A stretch of DNA of 64,000 nt from Rhizobium sp. Root483D2 (GCF_001426685.1 NZ_LMFB01000012.1:337979-401978), one strand, 5' to 3'; shown: positions 28,435-40,178, counted from the first letter of the stretch. Program-made: numbers and translations. Notes: generated from the sequence alone by a model not told the origin.

Positions 28435-31179
28435 ATGACTTTTGTTCCCGAGCCGATCACCCGCAGTCCCGAGGTTCTCACCGCCGTTCAACTGGCGACG
28501 GAGGAGAGCCGCGCCACGGCCACTCCGATGATGGAACAGTTCATCGAGATCAAGGCGAACAACCCGGATTCGCTGCTGTTCTACCGCATGGGCGATTTCT
28601 ACGAGCTGTTCTTCCAGGACGCGGTCGAAGCCTCGCGGGCGCTCGGCATTACGCTGACCCGGCGCGGCCAGCATCTCGGCCAGGACATCCCGATGTGCGG
28701 CGTGCCGGTTCATGCCGCCGATGATTATCTGCAAAAACTGATCGGTCTCGGCTTCCGTGTCGCCGTCTGCGAACAGGTCGAGGATCCGGCGGAAGCCAAG
28801 AAGCGCGGCGGAAAATCGGTCGTCAAACGCGATGTCGTGCGCCTCGTCACCCCCGGCACGATTACCGAAGACAAGCTGCTGTCGCCATCGGAATCGAACT
28901 ACCTGATGGCGCTTGCCCGCATTCGCGGCGGCAATGAACCGGCCATCGCGCTGGCCTGGATCGATATTTCCACCGGCGTCTTCCGGCTGGCCGAAACCAC
29001 CGAGACGCGGCTTCTGGCCGATATCCTGCGCATCGAGCCGCGCGAGCTGATCCTGGCCGACACGGTCTTTCACGATCCGGAAATGCGCCCGGTCATCGAT
29101 ATTCTCGGCCGCGTCGCGGTTCCGCAGCCAGCCGTCCTGTTCGACAGCGCCACGGCGGAAAACCGCGTCACCCGCTATTACGGCGTGAAAACGCTCGATG
29201 GCTTCGGCAGCTTCTCGCGCGCCGAACTGGCCGCCGCCTCGGCCGCGATCTCCTATGTCGAAAAGACCCAGTTTGCCGAGCGGCCGCCGCTCGGTGCGCC
29301 GGAACGCGAGAGTGCTGCCTCCACCCTTTTCATCGACCCGGCCACGCGCACCAATCTCGAACTGGTCAAAACCCAGTCGGGCGACCGCAACGGCACGCTG
29401 CTGAAGGCGCTGGATCGCACCGTGACAGGCGGCGGCGCACGCCTGCTGGCCGAGCGTCTGATGTCGCCGCTGACCGATCCCGAACGGATCAACGCCCGGC
29501 TCGATTCCATCTCGGCGCTTGCCGATCAGCCGTCCTTATGCAGCGACTTGCGTGCCGCGTTGAAACACGTGCCGGACATGCCGCGCGCTCTGTCGCGCCT
29601 GTCGCTCGGCCGTGGCGGTCCGCGCGATCTCGGCAGCATTTTGGCCGGCTGCCAGTCTTCAGTCGAGGTTGCCGGCCTGCTGGGCCGTGGCGATCTGTCG
29701 GCGGAACTGGATGCCGCACGTCAGGCGGTCAAGGCGCTGCCGCAGGATATGGTCGCAGAACTGGCGGCCATTCTCGGCGACGAACTGCCTTTGCTGAAGC
29801 GCGACGGCGGCTTCCTGCGCGATGGCGCGAGCCCCGAACTCGACGAGATGCGGGCGCTGCGCGACCAGTCCCGCCGGGTGATCGCCGGCCTGCAGCTCGA
29901 TTATGCCGAGGAAACCGGCATCAAGTCGCTGAAGATCAAATATAACAATGTGCTCGGTTATTTCATCGAGGTGACGCAGGGCAATGCCGGGCCGATGACC
30001 GACAGCCCGGAAGCCAAGGCCCGCTATATCCATCGCCAGACCATGGCGAACGCGATGCGCTTCACCACGACGGAACTCTCCGACCTCGAAACCAAGATTG
30101 CCAATGCGGCCGACCGGGCGCTGACCATCGAGCTTGAAGCCTTTGACAGGCTCTCGGCCATGGTGGTTGCGCAAGCCGAGGCGATCAAGGCGGCAGCGCT
30201 TGCGCTGGCGGTGGTGGATGTGTCCGCCGGGCTCGCGACGCTGGCCGAGGAGCAGGCCTATTGCCGCCCGCTGGTCGATACCTCGAAAATGTTTGCCATC
30301 GACGGCGGCCGTCATCCGGTCGTCGAGCAGGCGCTGCGCCGTCAGTCCGGCGCCGCCTTCGTTGCCAATGCCTGCGATCTGTCGCCGCATGACGGCGAGG
30401 GAGATGGGGCGATCTGGCTGCTTACGGGTCCCAATATGGGTGGTAAATCGACCTTCCTGCGCCAGAACGCGCTGATTGCCATCATGGCGCAGATGGGCGC
30501 TTTCGTGCCCGCGACATCGGCCCATATCGGTATTGTCGACCGGCTGTTTTCCCGCGTCGGCGCGTCCGACGATCTTGCCCGGGGCCGCTCCACATTTATG
30601 GTCGAAATGGTCGAAACGGCAGCGATCCTCAACCAGGCGACAGATCGCTCGCTCGTCATCCTCGACGAAATCGGCCGTGGTACCGCGACGTTCGACGGCC
30701 TGTCGATTGCCTGGGCGTCCGTCGAGCATCTGCACGAGGGCAACCGCTGCCGGGGCCTGTTCGCCACGCATTTCCATGAACTGACGGTTCTGTCCGAAAA
30801 GCTCGAGCGCCTGTCGAATGCGACGATACGCGTCAAGGAATGGGATGGCGACGTGATTTTTCTGCACGAGGTCGGTCCCGGCGCTGCCGACCGTTCCTAT
30901 GGCATCCAGGTTGCCCGCCTTGCCGGCCTGCCGGCCTCCGTCGTTGCCCGCGCCAAGGACGTGCTGGCAAAGCTGGAGGACGCCGACCGCAAGAACCCGG
31001 CCAGCCAGCTGATCGACGACCTGCCGCTGTTCCAGGTGGCCATCCGCCGCGAGGAGCGCGTCAAGGCAGGTCCATCCAAGGTCGAAGAAGCTTTGAAAAG
31101 CCTCAATCCCGATGATATGACCCCACGGGAAGCCATGGATGCGCTTTATGCGCTGAAGAAACAACTTGGCAATTCTTGA
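28435..31179 (+). CDS. mutS: DNA mismatch repair protein MutS
   Basis: 914-aa mismatch-recognition ATPase. The mismatch-binding Phe-x-Glu is in [14 protein letters not shown], followed by connector, lever and clamp regions, and the ATPase with Walker [10 protein letters not shown] (residues 665-673), Walker [14 protein letters not shown] and the ATHFHELT segment. The N-terminus has about 30 extra residues, as usual in rhizobia. The true start is ATG 28435 ([13 protein letters not shown]), although the frame stays open far upstream across the antisense of the malic enzyme gene. glnD follows on the same strand. Confidence 0.97.
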   Translation: MTFVPEPITRSPEVLTAVQLATEESRATATPMMEQFIEIKANNPDSLLFYRMGDFYELFFQDAVEASRALGITLTRRGQHLGQDIPMCGVPVHAADDYLQKLIGLGFRVAVCEQVEDPAEAKKRGGKSVVKRDVVRLVTPGTITEDKLLSPSESNYLMALARIRGGNEPAIALAWIDISTGVFRLAETTETRLLADILRIEPRELILADTVFHDPEMRPVIDILGRVAVPQPAVLFDSATAENRVTRYYGVKTLDGFGSFSRAELAAASAAISYVEKTQFAERPPLGAPERESAASTLFIDPATRTNLELVKTQSGDRNGTLLKALDRTVTGGGARLLAERLMSPLTDPERINARLDSISALADQPSLCSDLRAALKHVPDMPRALSRLSLGRGGPRDLGSILAGCQSSVEVAGLLGRGDLSAELDAARQAVKALPQDMVAELAAILGDELPLLKRDGGFLRDGASPELDEMRALRDQSRRVIAGLQLDYAEETGIKSLKIKYNNVLGYFIEVTQGNAGPMTDSPEAKARYIHRQTMANAMRFTTTELSDLETKIANAADRALTIELEAFDRLSAMVVAQAEAIKAAALALAVVDVSAGLATLAEEQAYCRPLVDTSKMFAIDGGRHPVVEQALRRQSGAAFVANACDLSPHDGEGDGAIWLLTGPNMGGKSTFLRQNALIAIMAQMGAFVPATSAHIGIVDRLFSRVGASDDLARGRSTFMVEMVETAAILNQATDRSLVILDEIGRGTATFDGLSIAWASVEHLHEGNRCRGLFATHFHELTVLSEKLERLSNATIRVKEWDGDVIFLHEVGPGAADRSYGIQVARLAGLPASVVARAKDVLAKLEDADRKNPASQLIDDLPLFQVAIRREERVKAGPSKVEEALKSLNPDDMTPREAMDALYALKKQLGNS

Positions 31180-31276
31180 TCGCTAGTCTCTTGTCGGCTC
31201 TCTGACAAAAGGTCTATAGCGCATGCAAAATCAGCGGCTCGCAGAGCCCGCCGGACAGGAAGACGGTCGGCCTTTG

Positions 31277-34123
31277 ATGACCAAGCACGAAACGTCATTT
31301 CCCGATATCCTGAATGTCCCGGCACTCAGGGCCAAGTGCAGTTTCATCGCTTCGGCGCATGCGGAACATCGCGACATGATGCGCCAGGCGCTTCTGGCAG
31401 CGTTCAAGCAGGCCAATCTGGCCGGCCGCGAAAAGGCGCGCGAACTGTTGCTGGAAGACGGCAGCGGCTTGAAATGCGCCGAGCGGATTTCCTGGCTGCA
31501 GGACCAGCTGATTACAGTCCTCCACGATTTTGTCCTGAACGAGGTGTTCGACGCCGCCCACGCACAGCCCTCCACCCGCATCGCCGTGACCGCCGTCGGC
31601 GGCTATGGCCGTGGCACGCTGGCGCCGGGCTCCGATATCGATCTTCTCTTCCTGCTGCCGGTGAAGAAAGCCGTCTGGGCCGAGCCCGCCATCGAGTTCA
31701 TGCTCTATATCCTGTGGGATCTCGGCTTCAAGGTCGGCCATGCCACGCGCACCATCGAGGAGTGCATCCGGCTGTCGCGCAGCGACATGACCATCCGCAC
31801 GGCGATCCTCGAAACCCGCTATATCTGCGGCTCGAAGGAACTGACCGAGGAGCTGGAAATCCGCTTCGACAGCGAAATCGTCAAGAATACCGGCCCCGAC
31901 TTCATCGCCGCCAAGCTCGCCGAGCGCGACGAGCGGCACCGCAAGGCGGGCGACACCCGCTACCTGGTCGAGCCGAACGTCAAGGAAGGCAAGGGCGGCC
32001 TGCGCGACATCCACACGCTGTTCTGGATCGCCAAATATTTCTACCGGGTGAAGGATTCCGCCGATCTCATCAAGCTCGGCGTTCTCTCGCGCCAGGAATA
32101 CCAGCTCTTCCAAAAAGCCGACGATTTTCTCTGGGCGGTGCGCTGCCACATGCATTTTCTAACGGGAAAGGCGGAAGAGCGGCTGTCCTTCGATATCCAG
32201 CGCGAGATTGCCGAAAGCCTCGGCTATCACGACCACCCCGGCATGACCGCCGTCGAACGCTTCATGAAGCACTATTTCCTGGTGGCGAAGAATGTCGGCG
32301 ATCTCACCCGCATCTTCTGCGCGGCGCTGGAGGACCAGCAGGCCAAGCAGCTTCCCGGCTTCACCGCAGCGCTCAGCCGCTTCACCCACCGCGTGCGCAA
32401 GATCGCCGGTACGCTGGAATTCGTCGATGACGGCGGCCGTATCGCGCTGGCCAGCACCGATATCTTCAAGCGCGACCCGGTCAACCTGATCCGCATCTTC
32501 CATGTCGCCGATATCAACGGGCTGGAGTTTCATCCGGCGGCCTTGAAACAGGTGACGCGTTCGCTTGCCCTGATCACGCCCGCCGTGCGCGACAATGAGG
32601 AGGCCAACCGCCTGTTCATGTCGATGCTGACGTCGAAGCGCAATCCGGAACTCATCCTGCGCCGGATGAACGAGGCCGGTGTGCTTGGCCGCTTCATTCC
32701 CGAATTCGGCAAGATCGTTTCGCTGATGCAGTTCAACATGTATCATCACTATACGGTGGACGAGCATCTGCTCCGTGCCGTCGATGTGCTGTCGCGCATC
32801 GATCAGGGCCGCGACGAGGAACTGCATCCGCTCGCCGTCAAACTGATGCCGGGCGTCGAGGACCGCACCGCCCTGTTCGTCGCCGTTCTCCTGCACGACG
32901 TCGCCAAGGGCCGTCCGGAGGATCATTCGACCGCCGGTGCCAAGGTCGCCCGCAAGCTCTGCCCGCGCTTCGGCATGACGCCCAAGCAGACAGAAACGGT
33001 AGCGTGGCTGATCGAAGAGCATCTGACCATGTCGATGGTGGCGCAGACGCGCGATCTCAACGACCGCAAGACGATCATCGATTTCACCGAAAAGGTACAG
33101 TCGCTCGACCGGCTGAAAATGCTTCTGATCCTGACGATCGCCGATATTCGCGCCGTCGGCCCCGGTGTGTGGAACGGCTGGAAGGGCCAGCTGCTGCGCA
33201 CGCTTTATTATGAGACCGAATTGCTGCTGTCGGGCGGCTTTTCTGATCTGCCGCGCAAGGAACGTGCGGCGCATGCCGCCGACGTGCTGTTCGATGCGCT
33301 GTCCGACTGGAGCCAGAAGGACCGCAAGACCTATACCAAGCTGCACTACCAGCCGTATCTTCTTTCCGTGCCGCTCGAAGACCAGCTGCGCCACGCCCGC
33401 TTCATTCGCGAGGCCGACAAGGCCGGCCGGGCTTTGGCGACGATGGTGCGCACGCACCAGTTCCATGCCATCACCGAGATCACCATCCTCTCGCCGGACC
33501 ATCCGCGGCTGCTGGCTGTGATCGCCGGCGCCTGCGCTGCGGCCGGTGCCAATATCGTCGATGCGCAGATTTTCACCACGTCCGACGGCCGGGCGCTGGA
33601 TACGATCCTGATCACCCGCGAATTTCCGGTCGATGACGACGAGATGCGCCGGGCAGCGAGCATCGGCAAGATGATCGAGGACGTGCTGTCGGGCAAGAAG
33701 CGCCTGCCGGAAGTGATCGCCAGCCGCACGAAACACCGCAAGCGCAACAAGGCCTTCACGGTGCCGCCGGCCGTCACCATCAGCAACAGCCTGTCCAACA
33801 AGTTCACCGTCATCGAGGTGGAGTGCCTCGACCGCACCGGCCTGCTTTCGGAAATCACCGCCGTGCTCTCCGACCTGTCGCTCGACATCGCCTCCGCGCA
33901 TATCACCACATTCGGCGAAAAAGTCATCGATACGTTCTATGTCACCGACCTCGTCGGGCAGAAGATCACCAACGAAGGCCGCCAGAGCAATATCATTGCG
34001 CGGCTCAAAGCCGTGATGTCGGACGAGGCGGACGAGATGCGCGACCGCATGCCATCCGGCATGATCGCCCCGCAACATACCCGCTCCGTCACCGGTGCGA
34101 AAAAAGCCAAGGCGGAATCATGA
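31277..34123 (+). CDS. glnD: PII uridylyltransferase/uridylyl-removing enzyme GlnD
   Basis: 948-aa nitrogen sensor that uridylylates PII proteins when glutamine is low and removes UMP when it is high. The nucleotidyltransferase motif [17 protein letters not shown] (GSDID at 118-122), an HD domain ([14 protein letters not shown]) for the removing activity, and two C-terminal ACT domains ([17 protein letters not shown] and [19 protein letters not shown]) for glutamine sensing are all intact. ATG 31277 ([12 protein letters not shown]) is chosen by resemblance to rhizobial GlnD; an in-frame ATG at 31223 would add 18 residues. The stop overlaps the start of murJ. Confidence 0.96.
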   Translation: MTKHETSFPDILNVPALRAKCSFIASAHAEHRDMMRQALLAAFKQANLAGREKARELLLEDGSGLKCAERISWLQDQLITVLHDFVLNEVFDAAHAQPSTRIAVTAVGGYGRGTLAPGSDIDLLFLLPVKKAVWAEPAIEFMLYILWDLGFKVGHATRTIEECIRLSRSDMTIRTAILETRYICGSKELTEELEIRFDSEIVKNTGPDFIAAKLAERDERHRKAGDTRYLVEPNVKEGKGGLRDIHTLFWIAKYFYRVKDSADLIKLGVLSRQEYQLFQKADDFLWAVRCHMHFLTGKAEERLSFDIQREIAESLGYHDHPGMTAVERFMKHYFLVAKNVGDLTRIFCAALEDQQAKQLPGFTAALSRFTHRVRKIAGTLEFVDDGGRIALASTDIFKRDPVNLIRIFHVADINGLEFHPAALKQVTRSLALITPAVRDNEEANRLFMSMLTSKRNPELILRRMNEAGVLGRFIPEFGKIVSLMQFNMYHHYTVDEHLLRAVDVLSRIDQGRDEELHPLAVKLMPGVEDRTALFVAVLLHDVAKGRPEDHSTAGAKVARKLCPRFGMTPKQTETVAWLIEEHLTMSMVAQTRDLNDRKTIIDFTEKVQSLDRLKMLLILTIADIRAVGPGVWNGWKGQLLRTLYYETELLLSGGFSDLPRKERAAHAADVLFDALSDWSQKDRKTYTKLHYQPYLLSVPLEDQLRHARFIREADKAGRALATMVRTHQFHAITEITILSPDHPRLLAVIAGACAAAGANIVDAQIFTTSDGRALDTILITREFPVDDDEMRRAASIGKMIEDVLSGKKRLPEVIASRTKHRKRNKAFTVPPAVTISNSLSNKFTVIEVECLDRTGLLSEITAVLSDLSLDIASAHITTFGEKVIDTFYVTDLVGQKITNEGRQSNIIARLKAVMSDEADEMRDRMPSGMIAPQHTRSVTGAKKAKAES

Positions 34124-35712
34124 GCCTCGTCAAGAAATTCATGACCGTCGGCGGCGCTACGCTCGGCAGCCGCATTTTCGGATTTGCCCGCGAAATGCTG
34201 ATGGCGGCCGCACTTGGAACCGGCCCGATGGCCGACGTGTTCTATGCGGCGTTCCGCTTTCCCAACCTGTTTCGCCGCCTGTTTGCCGAAGGCGCTTTCA
34301 ACGCAGCCTTCGTGCCGCTGTTTTCCAAGGAGATCGAAGCCAACGGCACGGATGGCGCCAAGCGTTTCTCCGAAGAAGTGTTCGGCGTGCTGTTCACGGT
34401 GCTGCTGCTGATCACCATCGCGATGGAACTGTCGATGCCACTTCTGGTGCGCTTCGTCATCGCGCCCGGCTTTGCCGATGATGCCGGGAAATCAGCGCTC
34501 ACCGTGCGCATGGCCATGGTGATGTTCCCCTATCTCATGTGCATGTCGCTGACGGCGATGATGAGCGGCATGCTCAATTCGTTGCATCACTTCTTCGCTG
34601 CCGCCGTCGCCCCAATTTTTCTCAACGTGGTGATGATCGGCGCGCTCGCCTATGCGCTCTATACCGGCGCCGATCCGCTCACCACCGCCTGGTATCTGTC
34701 TTGGGGCGTGCTGGTTGCCGGCATCCTGCAGCTTGGCGTCGTCTATCTCGGCGTGCGTCATGCAGGCATGAGCATCGGCCTCAAATTTCCGCGTCTGACC
34801 CCCAACGTCAAACGCCTGCTGATACTTGCAGTCCCCGCCGCGATTACCGGCGGCATCACCCAGATCAACCAGCTGATCGGCCAGGCGATCGCCTCGGCCC
34901 AGGATGGCGCGATTGCAGCCCTGCAATATGCCGACCGGATCTATCAGCTCCCGCTTGGGGTCGTCGGCGTCGCTGTCGGCGTCGTCCTGCTGCCGGAATT
35001 GTCGCGCGCGCTGAAGGGCGGCCATTTGCGCGAGGCGGGAAGCCTGCAGAACCGCTCGATCGAGTTCGTGCTGTTCCTGACCATTCCGGCGGCCTTTGCG
35101 CTCTGGATCCTCTCCGACGAGATCATAAGGGTTCTGTTCGAACGTGGCGCTTTCCATGCCGGCAATACCGCTGTCGTCGGCTCGATCCTTGCCATCTACG
35201 GCATCGGCCTGCCGGCTTTCGTTCTGATCAAGGCGCTGCAGCCCGGTTTCTACGCGCGCGAGGATACGAAGACGCCGATGCGGTTTTCCGCCATTTCGGT
35301 CGCCGCCAACTGCGCCCTCGCCATCACGCTGTTTCCGCGTCTCGGCGCGCCGGGCATTGCCGTTGCCGAAGCCACGGCCGGGTGGATCAGCACTGTCCTG
35401 CTCTTCGTCACGCTTCTGCGCCGCGGTCATCTTGTCTGGGAATGGGCTCTGGTGCGCCGGGCCGCATTGCTGGTCGTTGCCGCCTCGATCATGGGCGGCG
35501 TGCTCTATTATCTGCGCGGCGTCTTTGCCGCGTCGCTTGCCTCAGGATCGCCGTTCTGGACGAAGCTGGGCGCGCTTGGCATTCTCATCGGCGTCTCGAT
35601 CGTCGTCTATTTCACGGTCGCCTTCCTGATCGGCGGGGCGGATCTGTCGATGATCCGGCGCAATATCAAGCGCAAGGGTGCCGCAAGCGTCCCGCCGCCA
35701 GAAGATATCTAG
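34120..35712 (+). CDS. murJ: Lipid II flippase MurJ
   Basis: 530-aa integral membrane protein of the MOP superfamily with about 14 hydrophobic segments, which flips lipid-linked peptidoglycan precursors to the periplasm. The N-terminal signature [20 protein letters not shown] and [21 protein letters not shown], with their conserved Arg residues, is characteristic. ATG 34120 overlaps the glnD TGA (ATGA), and GGCGGA provides a ribosome site. The glnD-murJ coupling is conserved in rhizobia. Confidence 0.96.
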   Translation: MSLVKKFMTVGGATLGSRIFGFAREMLMAAALGTGPMADVFYAAFRFPNLFRRLFAEGAFNAAFVPLFSKEIEANGTDGAKRFSEEVFGVLFTVLLLITIAMELSMPLLVRFVIAPGFADDAGKSALTVRMAMVMFPYLMCMSLTAMMSGMLNSLHHFFAAAVAPIFLNVVMIGALAYALYTGADPLTTAWYLSWGVLVAGILQLGVVYLGVRHAGMSIGLKFPRLTPNVKRLLILAVPAAITGGITQINQLIGQAIASAQDGAIAALQYADRIYQLPLGVVGVAVGVVLLPELSRALKGGHLREAGSLQNRSIEFVLFLTIPAAFALWILSDEIIRVLFERGAFHAGNTAVVGSILAIYGIGLPAFVLIKALQPGFYAREDTKTPMRFSAISVAANCALAITLFPRLGAPGIAVAEATAGWISTVLLFVTLLRRGHLVWEWALVRRAALLVVAASIMGGVLYYLRGVFAASLASGSPFWTKLGALGILIGVSIVVYFTVAFLIGGADLSMIRRNIKRKGAASVPPPEDI

Positions 35713-35715
35713 ACG

Positions 35716-36198
35716 TCAGGCCCGTTTTCCCGAGCGGCGCTTGGCGCTGAGGAAATGTCCCTTCGATCTGCCGCAATGGGTCCAGTGGCGGCGCGCGCCG
35801 GTATCGACATGAACAATGCCGTTGCAATAGCGGCCGATACCGCCAATGCCCGGTGCTGTCTTTGCCGCAGCAAGGATCTTGCTTTCCGGCACGCCGGGCA
35901 CGCGGATATCGGCGGCCTGGCAAAACCGGTGCATCGAACCGGAACGGTGCGCCTGAGGCCGGTGGCCCGAGGTTACCAGCGGCCGGGTCCCGGTTTTAGC
36001 GGCAATATGTGCCAAAATGCCCTCAAGGCGCGGTGAAAAGCAGCCCGTGCGGACCGACACGGTCTGCACGGCATAGGCTGTCGTTCTCTGGTGGACGGGA
36101 AGCTTCACTTTGCGCGGACGGTCGTCCTGGGCTTCGGCGATGGCAAAACTGGAGATGGCGAGCAGGCACGCAAGTGCGAGCGAGAATAGGTTACGCAT
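35716..36198 (-). CDS. Secreted M15-type peptidase-like (DUF882) protein
   Basis: 160-aa exported protein. A signal peptide (MRNLFSLALACLLAISSFAIAEAQ, cleavage near residue 23) is followed by a small catalytic-looking domain with SGHRPQAHRSGSM, HRFCQAADIRVPG (His-x6-Asp) and GIVHVDTG, which are the zinc-ligand positions of peptidase family M15 D-alanyl-D-alanine carboxypeptidases. The domain is compact and the C-terminus basic (GRSKGHFLSAKRRSGKRA). Start 36198 has AGGGA upstream. A role in cell-wall peptide trimming is inferred. It is convergent with murJ, 3 bp away. Confidence 0.75.
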   Translation of the reverse strand: MRNLFSLALACLLAISSFAIAEAQDDRPRKVKLPVHQRTTAYAVQTVSVRTGCFSPRLEGILAHIAAKTGTRPLVTSGHRPQAHRSGSMHRFCQAADIRVPGVPESKILAAAKTAPGIGGIGRYCNGIVHVDTGARRHWTHCGRSKGHFLSAKRRSGKRA

Positions 36199-36617
36199 GA
36201 CAATCCCTTTGGCATGGCCCCGTTTGATGTCCTGAGTGGATCGGGGCGCATGCAAATGTCGGTTCGCCGCGCCATTGCTGCGCGCAGTCACAGCCGGATG
36301 AACTCGGCTGGGAACCCTGTTGTGGTGGCGGATTGGCAAATTCATCCGAAATGAAGCAATTTTATGAAATTTTCTTCTGATAGCTCCAAAGAGCTATGCC
36401 GTATTTCCGCCTTACCTATTAATTTGAAGAGAATATTAGAGTAAAAAATTCCAACTTGAATCTTTGGATTCAATGTCTTGGCGGTTGCTTGCCTTCCGAT
36501 CGGCAAGTTTAGCCACCGGGCTGGGCCGCATGCCTCTTGATCGCCGCTGCGCCTATGTGCATAAGCCCGCCAACAGCAACAGAGGCCGGGCCCTCCACAA
36601 GCCCGAATGAGGACACG
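36199..36617. other. 419-bp intergenic region upstream of trpS, AT-rich with two hairpins
   Basis: No gene is seen. The middle (36355-36475) is much richer in A+T than the surrounding DNA. It carries two perfect small hairpins: TAGCTC-CAAA-GAGCTA (36381-36396) and TTGAATC-TTTG-GATTCAA (36456-36473). It should hold the divergent promoters of the M15-type gene and trpS; the hairpins could be regulator sites or leader structures. Confidence 0.5.
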
Positions 36618-37685
36618 ATGTCAGACTTCAAGCCGCTCGTTTTTTCCGGCGTCCAGCCGACAGGCAATCTCCATCTCGGCAATTATCTCGGCGCGATCCG
36701 CAAGTTCGTGGCGCTGCAGGAAAACAATGACTGCATCTATTGCGTCGTCGATCTGCATGCGATCACCGCGCAATTGGTGCATGAGGACATGCCCGGCCAG
36801 ATCCGCTCGATCGCCGCCGCCTTCATCGCGTCCGGCATCGACCCCACGAAGCATATCGTCTTCAACCAGTCCGCCGTGCCGCAGCATGCCGAGCTGGCCT
36901 GGATCTTCAATTGCGTCGCCCGCATCGGTTGGATGGAACGCATGACCCAGTTCAAGGACAAGTCCGGCGGCAAGAATGCCGAGCAGATGTCGCTCGGGCT
37001 GCTCGCCTATCCGAGCCTGATGGCTGCCGATATCCTCGTCTACCGCGCCACCCATGTGCCCGTCGGCGACGACCAGAAGCAGCATCTGGAGCTGGCCCGC
37101 GATATCGCCCAAAAGTTCAATATCGACTTCGGCGATCATATCCGCCGGACGGATTACGGCATCGATATCAAGGTCGGCGAAGAGCCGGTACATGCCTATT
37201 TCCCGATGGTCGAGCCGCTGATCGGCGGCCCGGCGCCGCGCGTCATGTCGCTGCGCGATGGCACCAAGAAAATGTCGAAATCGGATGCCTCCGATCTTTC
37301 GCGCATCAACCTGATGGACGATGCCGAGACGATCTCGAAGAAGATCCGCAAGGCAAAGACCGATCCGGATGCGCTACCCAGCGAAGCCGATGGCCTGAAG
37401 GGCCGTCCCGAAGCCGACAATCTCGTCGGCATCTACGCCGCCCTGTCGGACAAGACCAAGGCTGAGGTTCTCGCAGAGTTCGGCGGCCAGCAGTTCTCGG
37501 TCTTCAAGCCGGCGCTGATCGATCTCGCGGTCACCGTTCTCGCCCCGATCTCGGGCGAAATGCGCCGCCTGATGGATGACACCACCCATATTGACGGCAT
37601 CCTGCGCGATGGCGGCGAGCGGGCGCGGGCGCGCGCAGAAGTGACGATGAAACAGGTCCGGGAGATCGTCGGCTTTCTGCAATAA
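36618..37685 (+). CDS. trpS: Tryptophanyl-tRNA synthetase
   Basis: 355-aa class I aminoacyl-tRNA synthetase that charges tRNA-Trp. The HIGH-like motif is in [20 protein letters not shown] and the KMSKS loop is GTKKMSKSD. The tryptophan/AMP pocket residues lie in DLHAITAQ and [21 protein letters not shown]. The start is ATG 36618 ([11 protein letters not shown]) with TGAGGA upstream. It is followed by the universal stress protein gene after 53 bp. Confidence 0.97.
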   Translation: MSDFKPLVFSGVQPTGNLHLGNYLGAIRKFVALQENNDCIYCVVDLHAITAQLVHEDMPGQIRSIAAAFIASGIDPTKHIVFNQSAVPQHAELAWIFNCVARIGWMERMTQFKDKSGGKNAEQMSLGLLAYPSLMAADILVYRATHVPVGDDQKQHLELARDIAQKFNIDFGDHIRRTDYGIDIKVGEEPVHAYFPMVEPLIGGPAPRVMSLRDGTKKMSKSDASDLSRINLMDDAETISKKIRKAKTDPDALPSEADGLKGRPEADNLVGIYAALSDKTKAEVLAEFGGQQFSVFKPALIDLAVTVLAPISGEMRRLMDDTTHIDGILRDGGERARARAEVTMKQVREIVGFLQ

Positions 37686-37738
37686 ATCGCCGCAAAAGAA
37701 ACCTTGCAGCCAAAAATATCGGGTGTAAGAGTCGCGGC

Positions 37739-38230
37739 ATGGTTTCAACACGACTCTCAAGACTGGAAGGTCACCGCCGCAAATTCATGGCGGTGATCGA
37801 CGATACCCCGGAATGCGGACGCGCTGTCCACTATGCCGGCATGCGCGCGAAAAACTCCAATGGCGGCCTCGTGCTGCTCTACGTCATCGCTGATGCCGAT
37901 TTCCAGCAATGGCTGGGTGTCGAGGGCATCATGCGGGCGGAGGCCCGTGCCGAGGCCGAGGCGACGCTGGCCAAGATCGCCCAGACGGTGCGCGAAACGA
38001 TCGGCATCGAGCCGGAAATGGTGATCCGCGAAGGTGGCGCGACCGATCAGATCTACGGTTTGATCGAGGAAGACCGCGACATCGCCATCCTGGTTCTGGC
38101 CGCAGGTTCGGCCAAGGATGGTCCGGGACCGCTGGTCTCCTCGATTGCCGGCAAGACCGCCGCATTTCCAATTCCTGTCACGGTCATTCCTGATCTTTTG
38201 ACAGACGAGGAAATCGACGCACTGAGCTGA
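37739..38230 (+). CDS. Universal stress protein (UspA family)
   Basis: 163-aa single-domain UspA-fold protein. It opens with RRKFMAVIDDTPECGRAVHYA, the beta1-alpha1 unit, and has the LVLAAGSAKDGPGPLVSSIAGK segment in the place of the ATP-binding G-2x-G-9x-G(S/T) motif, with PIPVTVIPDLL as the last strand. The precise role is unknown; members respond to starvation and stress. Its position between trpS and nfuA is conserved in rhizobia as I recall. A hairpin follows the stop codon. Confidence 0.88.
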   Translation: MVSTRLSRLEGHRRKFMAVIDDTPECGRAVHYAGMRAKNSNGGLVLLYVIADADFQQWLGVEGIMRAEARAEAEATLAKIAQTVRETIGIEPEMVIREGGATDQIYGLIEEDRDIAILVLAAGSAKDGPGPLVSSIAGKTAAFPIPVTVIPDLLTDEEIDALS

Positions 38231-38246
38231 ACCCTGCCATCGAGTG

Positions 38247-38269
38247 CAGGATCAATGGAATTGATCCTG
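38247..38269. other. Perfect 9-bp hairpin between the usp gene and nfuA
   Basis: CAGGATCAA and TTGATCCTG enclose the loop TGGAA, 16 bp past the usp stop. There is no T tract after it. It could limit 3' decay of the usp message or be a weak terminator. Confidence 0.5.
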
Positions 38270-38386
38270 GGGTGGCGCAAACGCTGGTCCACGCATCTTG
38301 ATGCGGCCGGTCAAAACGCCTATATTCTTTTGAATAATTCTAAACAGGCTGGTTGAACACGATCCCGGCCGACGCGGAGCAAAGAC

Positions 38387-38953
38387 ATGTTCATCCAGAC
38401 CGAAGCCACGCCGAACCCCGCCACGCTGAAATTCCTGCCGGGCAAGGTGGTGATGGAAAATGGCACGGCGGAATTCCGCGACGAGGAAGAGGCCGCAGCC
38501 GGATCGGCTCTCGCCGTACGGCTGTTCATGATCCCTGGCGTCACCGGCGTCTATTTCGGCTATGATTTCATCACGGTCACCAAGGAAGCGCAGGAATGGC
38601 AGCACCTGAAACCCGCTATCCTCGGCTCGATCATGGAGCATTTCATGTCCGGCCAGCCGGTCATGGCGGTTCATACCCGCGCTGAAGAAAGCGACCAGGA
38701 CGGCGAATTCTTCGAGGAAGGCGACGAGACGATCGTCGCGACCATCAAGGAATTGCTGGAAACCCGCGTGCGTCCGGCTGTGGCCCAGGATGGCGGCGAT
38801 ATCACCTTCAAGGGTTTCCGCGATGGCACGGTCTTCCTCAACATGAAGGGCGCCTGCGCCGGCTGCCCATCCTCGACGGCGACGCTGAAGCATGGCGTGC
38901 AGAACCTGCTGCACCATTTCATCCCTGAAGTTCAGGCGGTCGAAGCCGTCTAA
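38387..38953 (+). CDS. nfuA: Fe-S cluster carrier NfuA/NifU-like
   Basis: 188-aa iron-sulfur carrier. The N-terminal Nfu_N domain (MFIQTEATPNPATLKFLPGK) and the C-terminal NifU domain with the cluster-binding CxxC at Cys157 and Cys160 (KGACAGCPSSTATLKHG) are complete. It delivers 4Fe-4S clusters to client enzymes; MiaB, two genes beyond TsaB-RimI-OlsA in this same block, is a typical client in other bacteria. ATG 38387 is unambiguous from the conserved N-terminus. Confidence 0.95.
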   Translation: MFIQTEATPNPATLKFLPGKVVMENGTAEFRDEEEAAAGSALAVRLFMIPGVTGVYFGYDFITVTKEAQEWQHLKPAILGSIMEHFMSGQPVMAVHTRAEESDQDGEFFEEGDETIVATIKELLETRVRPAVAQDGGDITFKGFRDGTVFLNMKGACAGCPSSTATLKHGVQNLLHHFIPEVQAVEAV

Positions 38954-38998
38954 GCGAGCGTTTTCAGTGCCGCAACTGACCTTAAAAGTTGAACCATC

Positions 38999-39664
38999 AT
39001 GATCGTCCTGGCCATTGATACGGCCGGGACGGGCTGTTTTGCTGCTGTCTATGACGATAGCACCGACACGGTTCTCGCTTCTGCCGGTGCCGATATCGGC
39101 CGTGGCCATGCCGAGCTGCTGATGGGCTTCATCGATCAGGCGCTGGCGGAAAGCGGCAAGGTGCTGGCGGATATCGGCCGCATCGCCGTCACCGTCGGCC
39201 CAGGGTCCTTTACCGGCATCCGTGTCGGCGTTGCAGCAGCGCGCGGGTTTGCGCTGGCGCTTGGCGTGCCTGCGGTTGGCGTCACGACGCTTTCGGCCAT
39301 TGCTGAAGCGGCCCGCGCGGCAAATCCCGGACGCGCCATCTTGGCGACGATCGACGCCAAGCGCGAGGAACTCTATTGCCAGAGTTTTGAAGCGGATGGC
39401 ACGGCGCGCAGCAAACCGCTGATGCTGGAAATTCCAGAGGCGCAAAGGTTGTTTGCCGATTTCGATGGCGTCGTCTGCGGCACCGCCGCGAAGCATCTGA
39501 CGGCCCAGCCGGCGGAAAATACCGCGCAAACGGACCTCACCGATATCCGCCTCGTCGCGCGCCTCGGTGCTGCAGCCGATCCGTCGAAGGGCAAACCCAG
39601 CCCGCTCTATCTGCGCGGCCCGGACGTCAAGTCGCAGGCGGGTTTTGCGGTGGCGCGAGCCTAA
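38999..39664 (+). CDS. tsaB: tRNA t6A synthesis protein TsaB
   Basis: 221-aa ASKHA-fold protein that partners TsaD, TsaE and TsaC to make N6-threonylcarbamoyladenosine on ANN-decoding tRNAs. Typical segments: MIVLAIDTAGTGCFAAVYDD, RGHAELLMGFIDQAL, and TVGPGSFTGIRVGVAAARGFALALG. It starts at ATG 38999 and is separated by a single base from rimI, a conserved pairing. Confidence 0.95.
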   Translation: MIVLAIDTAGTGCFAAVYDDSTDTVLASAGADIGRGHAELLMGFIDQALAESGKVLADIGRIAVTVGPGSFTGIRVGVAAARGFALALGVPAVGVTTLSAIAEAARAANPGRAILATIDAKREELYCQSFEADGTARSKPLMLEIPEAQRLFADFDGVVCGTAAKHLTAQPAENTAQTDLTDIRLVARLGAAADPSKGKPSPLYLRGPDVKSQAGFAVARA

Positions 39665-39665
39665 G

Positions 39666-40178
39666 ATGCCGCTCACCGACTTTTTCGCCCGCAAGCCTGA
39701 ATTCGAAATCTTCGCCCTGGAAACGGCTGATCTGCCGCAGGCCGCCGCCATCCACAAATCGCGCTTCACCCATGCCTGGAGCGATGGCGAACTTCATTCG
39801 CTGCTGATCCAGGACACTGTCTTCGGCTTCATCGCCCGCCAGAACAACGCCTATACGCGGCCGTTCATTACCCAGCCGTTTGTTGGCGGTTTTGTCCTCT
39901 CTAGGGTTGCTGCCGGTGAGGCGGAAATCCTGACGATCGGCGTCGATCCCCGGTTTTCGCGGCTCGGTCTCGGCTGGCGGCTGATGCGGGCGGCATTGCG
40001 CGAGGCGCGCGATCAGGCGGCCGAGGCGGTTTTCCTCGAGGTTGACGAGACCAATGCCGCAGCCATTGCTCTCTACCGCAAACTCGGCTTTGCCAAAGTC
40101 GGCGAAAGACGTGCCTATTATCAGGGAGTGAACGGCGTCAAAACCGGCGCCCTTGTCATGCGCCTCGATCTTGGTTAG
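39666..40178 (+). CDS. rimI: Ribosomal protein S18-alanine N-acetyltransferase RimI
   Basis: 170-aa GNAT acetyltransferase. The acetyl-CoA loop is seen in ILTIGVDPRFSRLGLGWRLM (Arg/Gln-x-x-Gly-x-Gly/Ala type) and the C-terminal signature in LEVDETNAAAIALYRKLGF. Family members acetylate the N-terminus of S18 and sometimes other proteins. It begins 1 bp after tsaB, with which it is normally linked. In relatives I recall a fur-family gene next; here only 141 bp separate it from the OlsA-type gene. Confidence 0.9.
   Translation: MPLTDFFARKPEFEIFALETADLPQAAAIHKSRFTHAWSDGELHSLLIQDTVFGFIARQNNAYTRPFITQPFVGGFVLSRVAAGEAEILTIGVDPRFSRLGLGWRLMRAALREARDQAAEAVFLEVDETNAAAIALYRKLGFAKVGERRAYYQGVNGVKTGALVMRLDLG

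Noticed and set aside
32159..34078. Long minus-strand open frame opposite glnD
   Set aside because: Shadow of glnD, which has intact nucleotidyltransferase, HD and ACT motifs.
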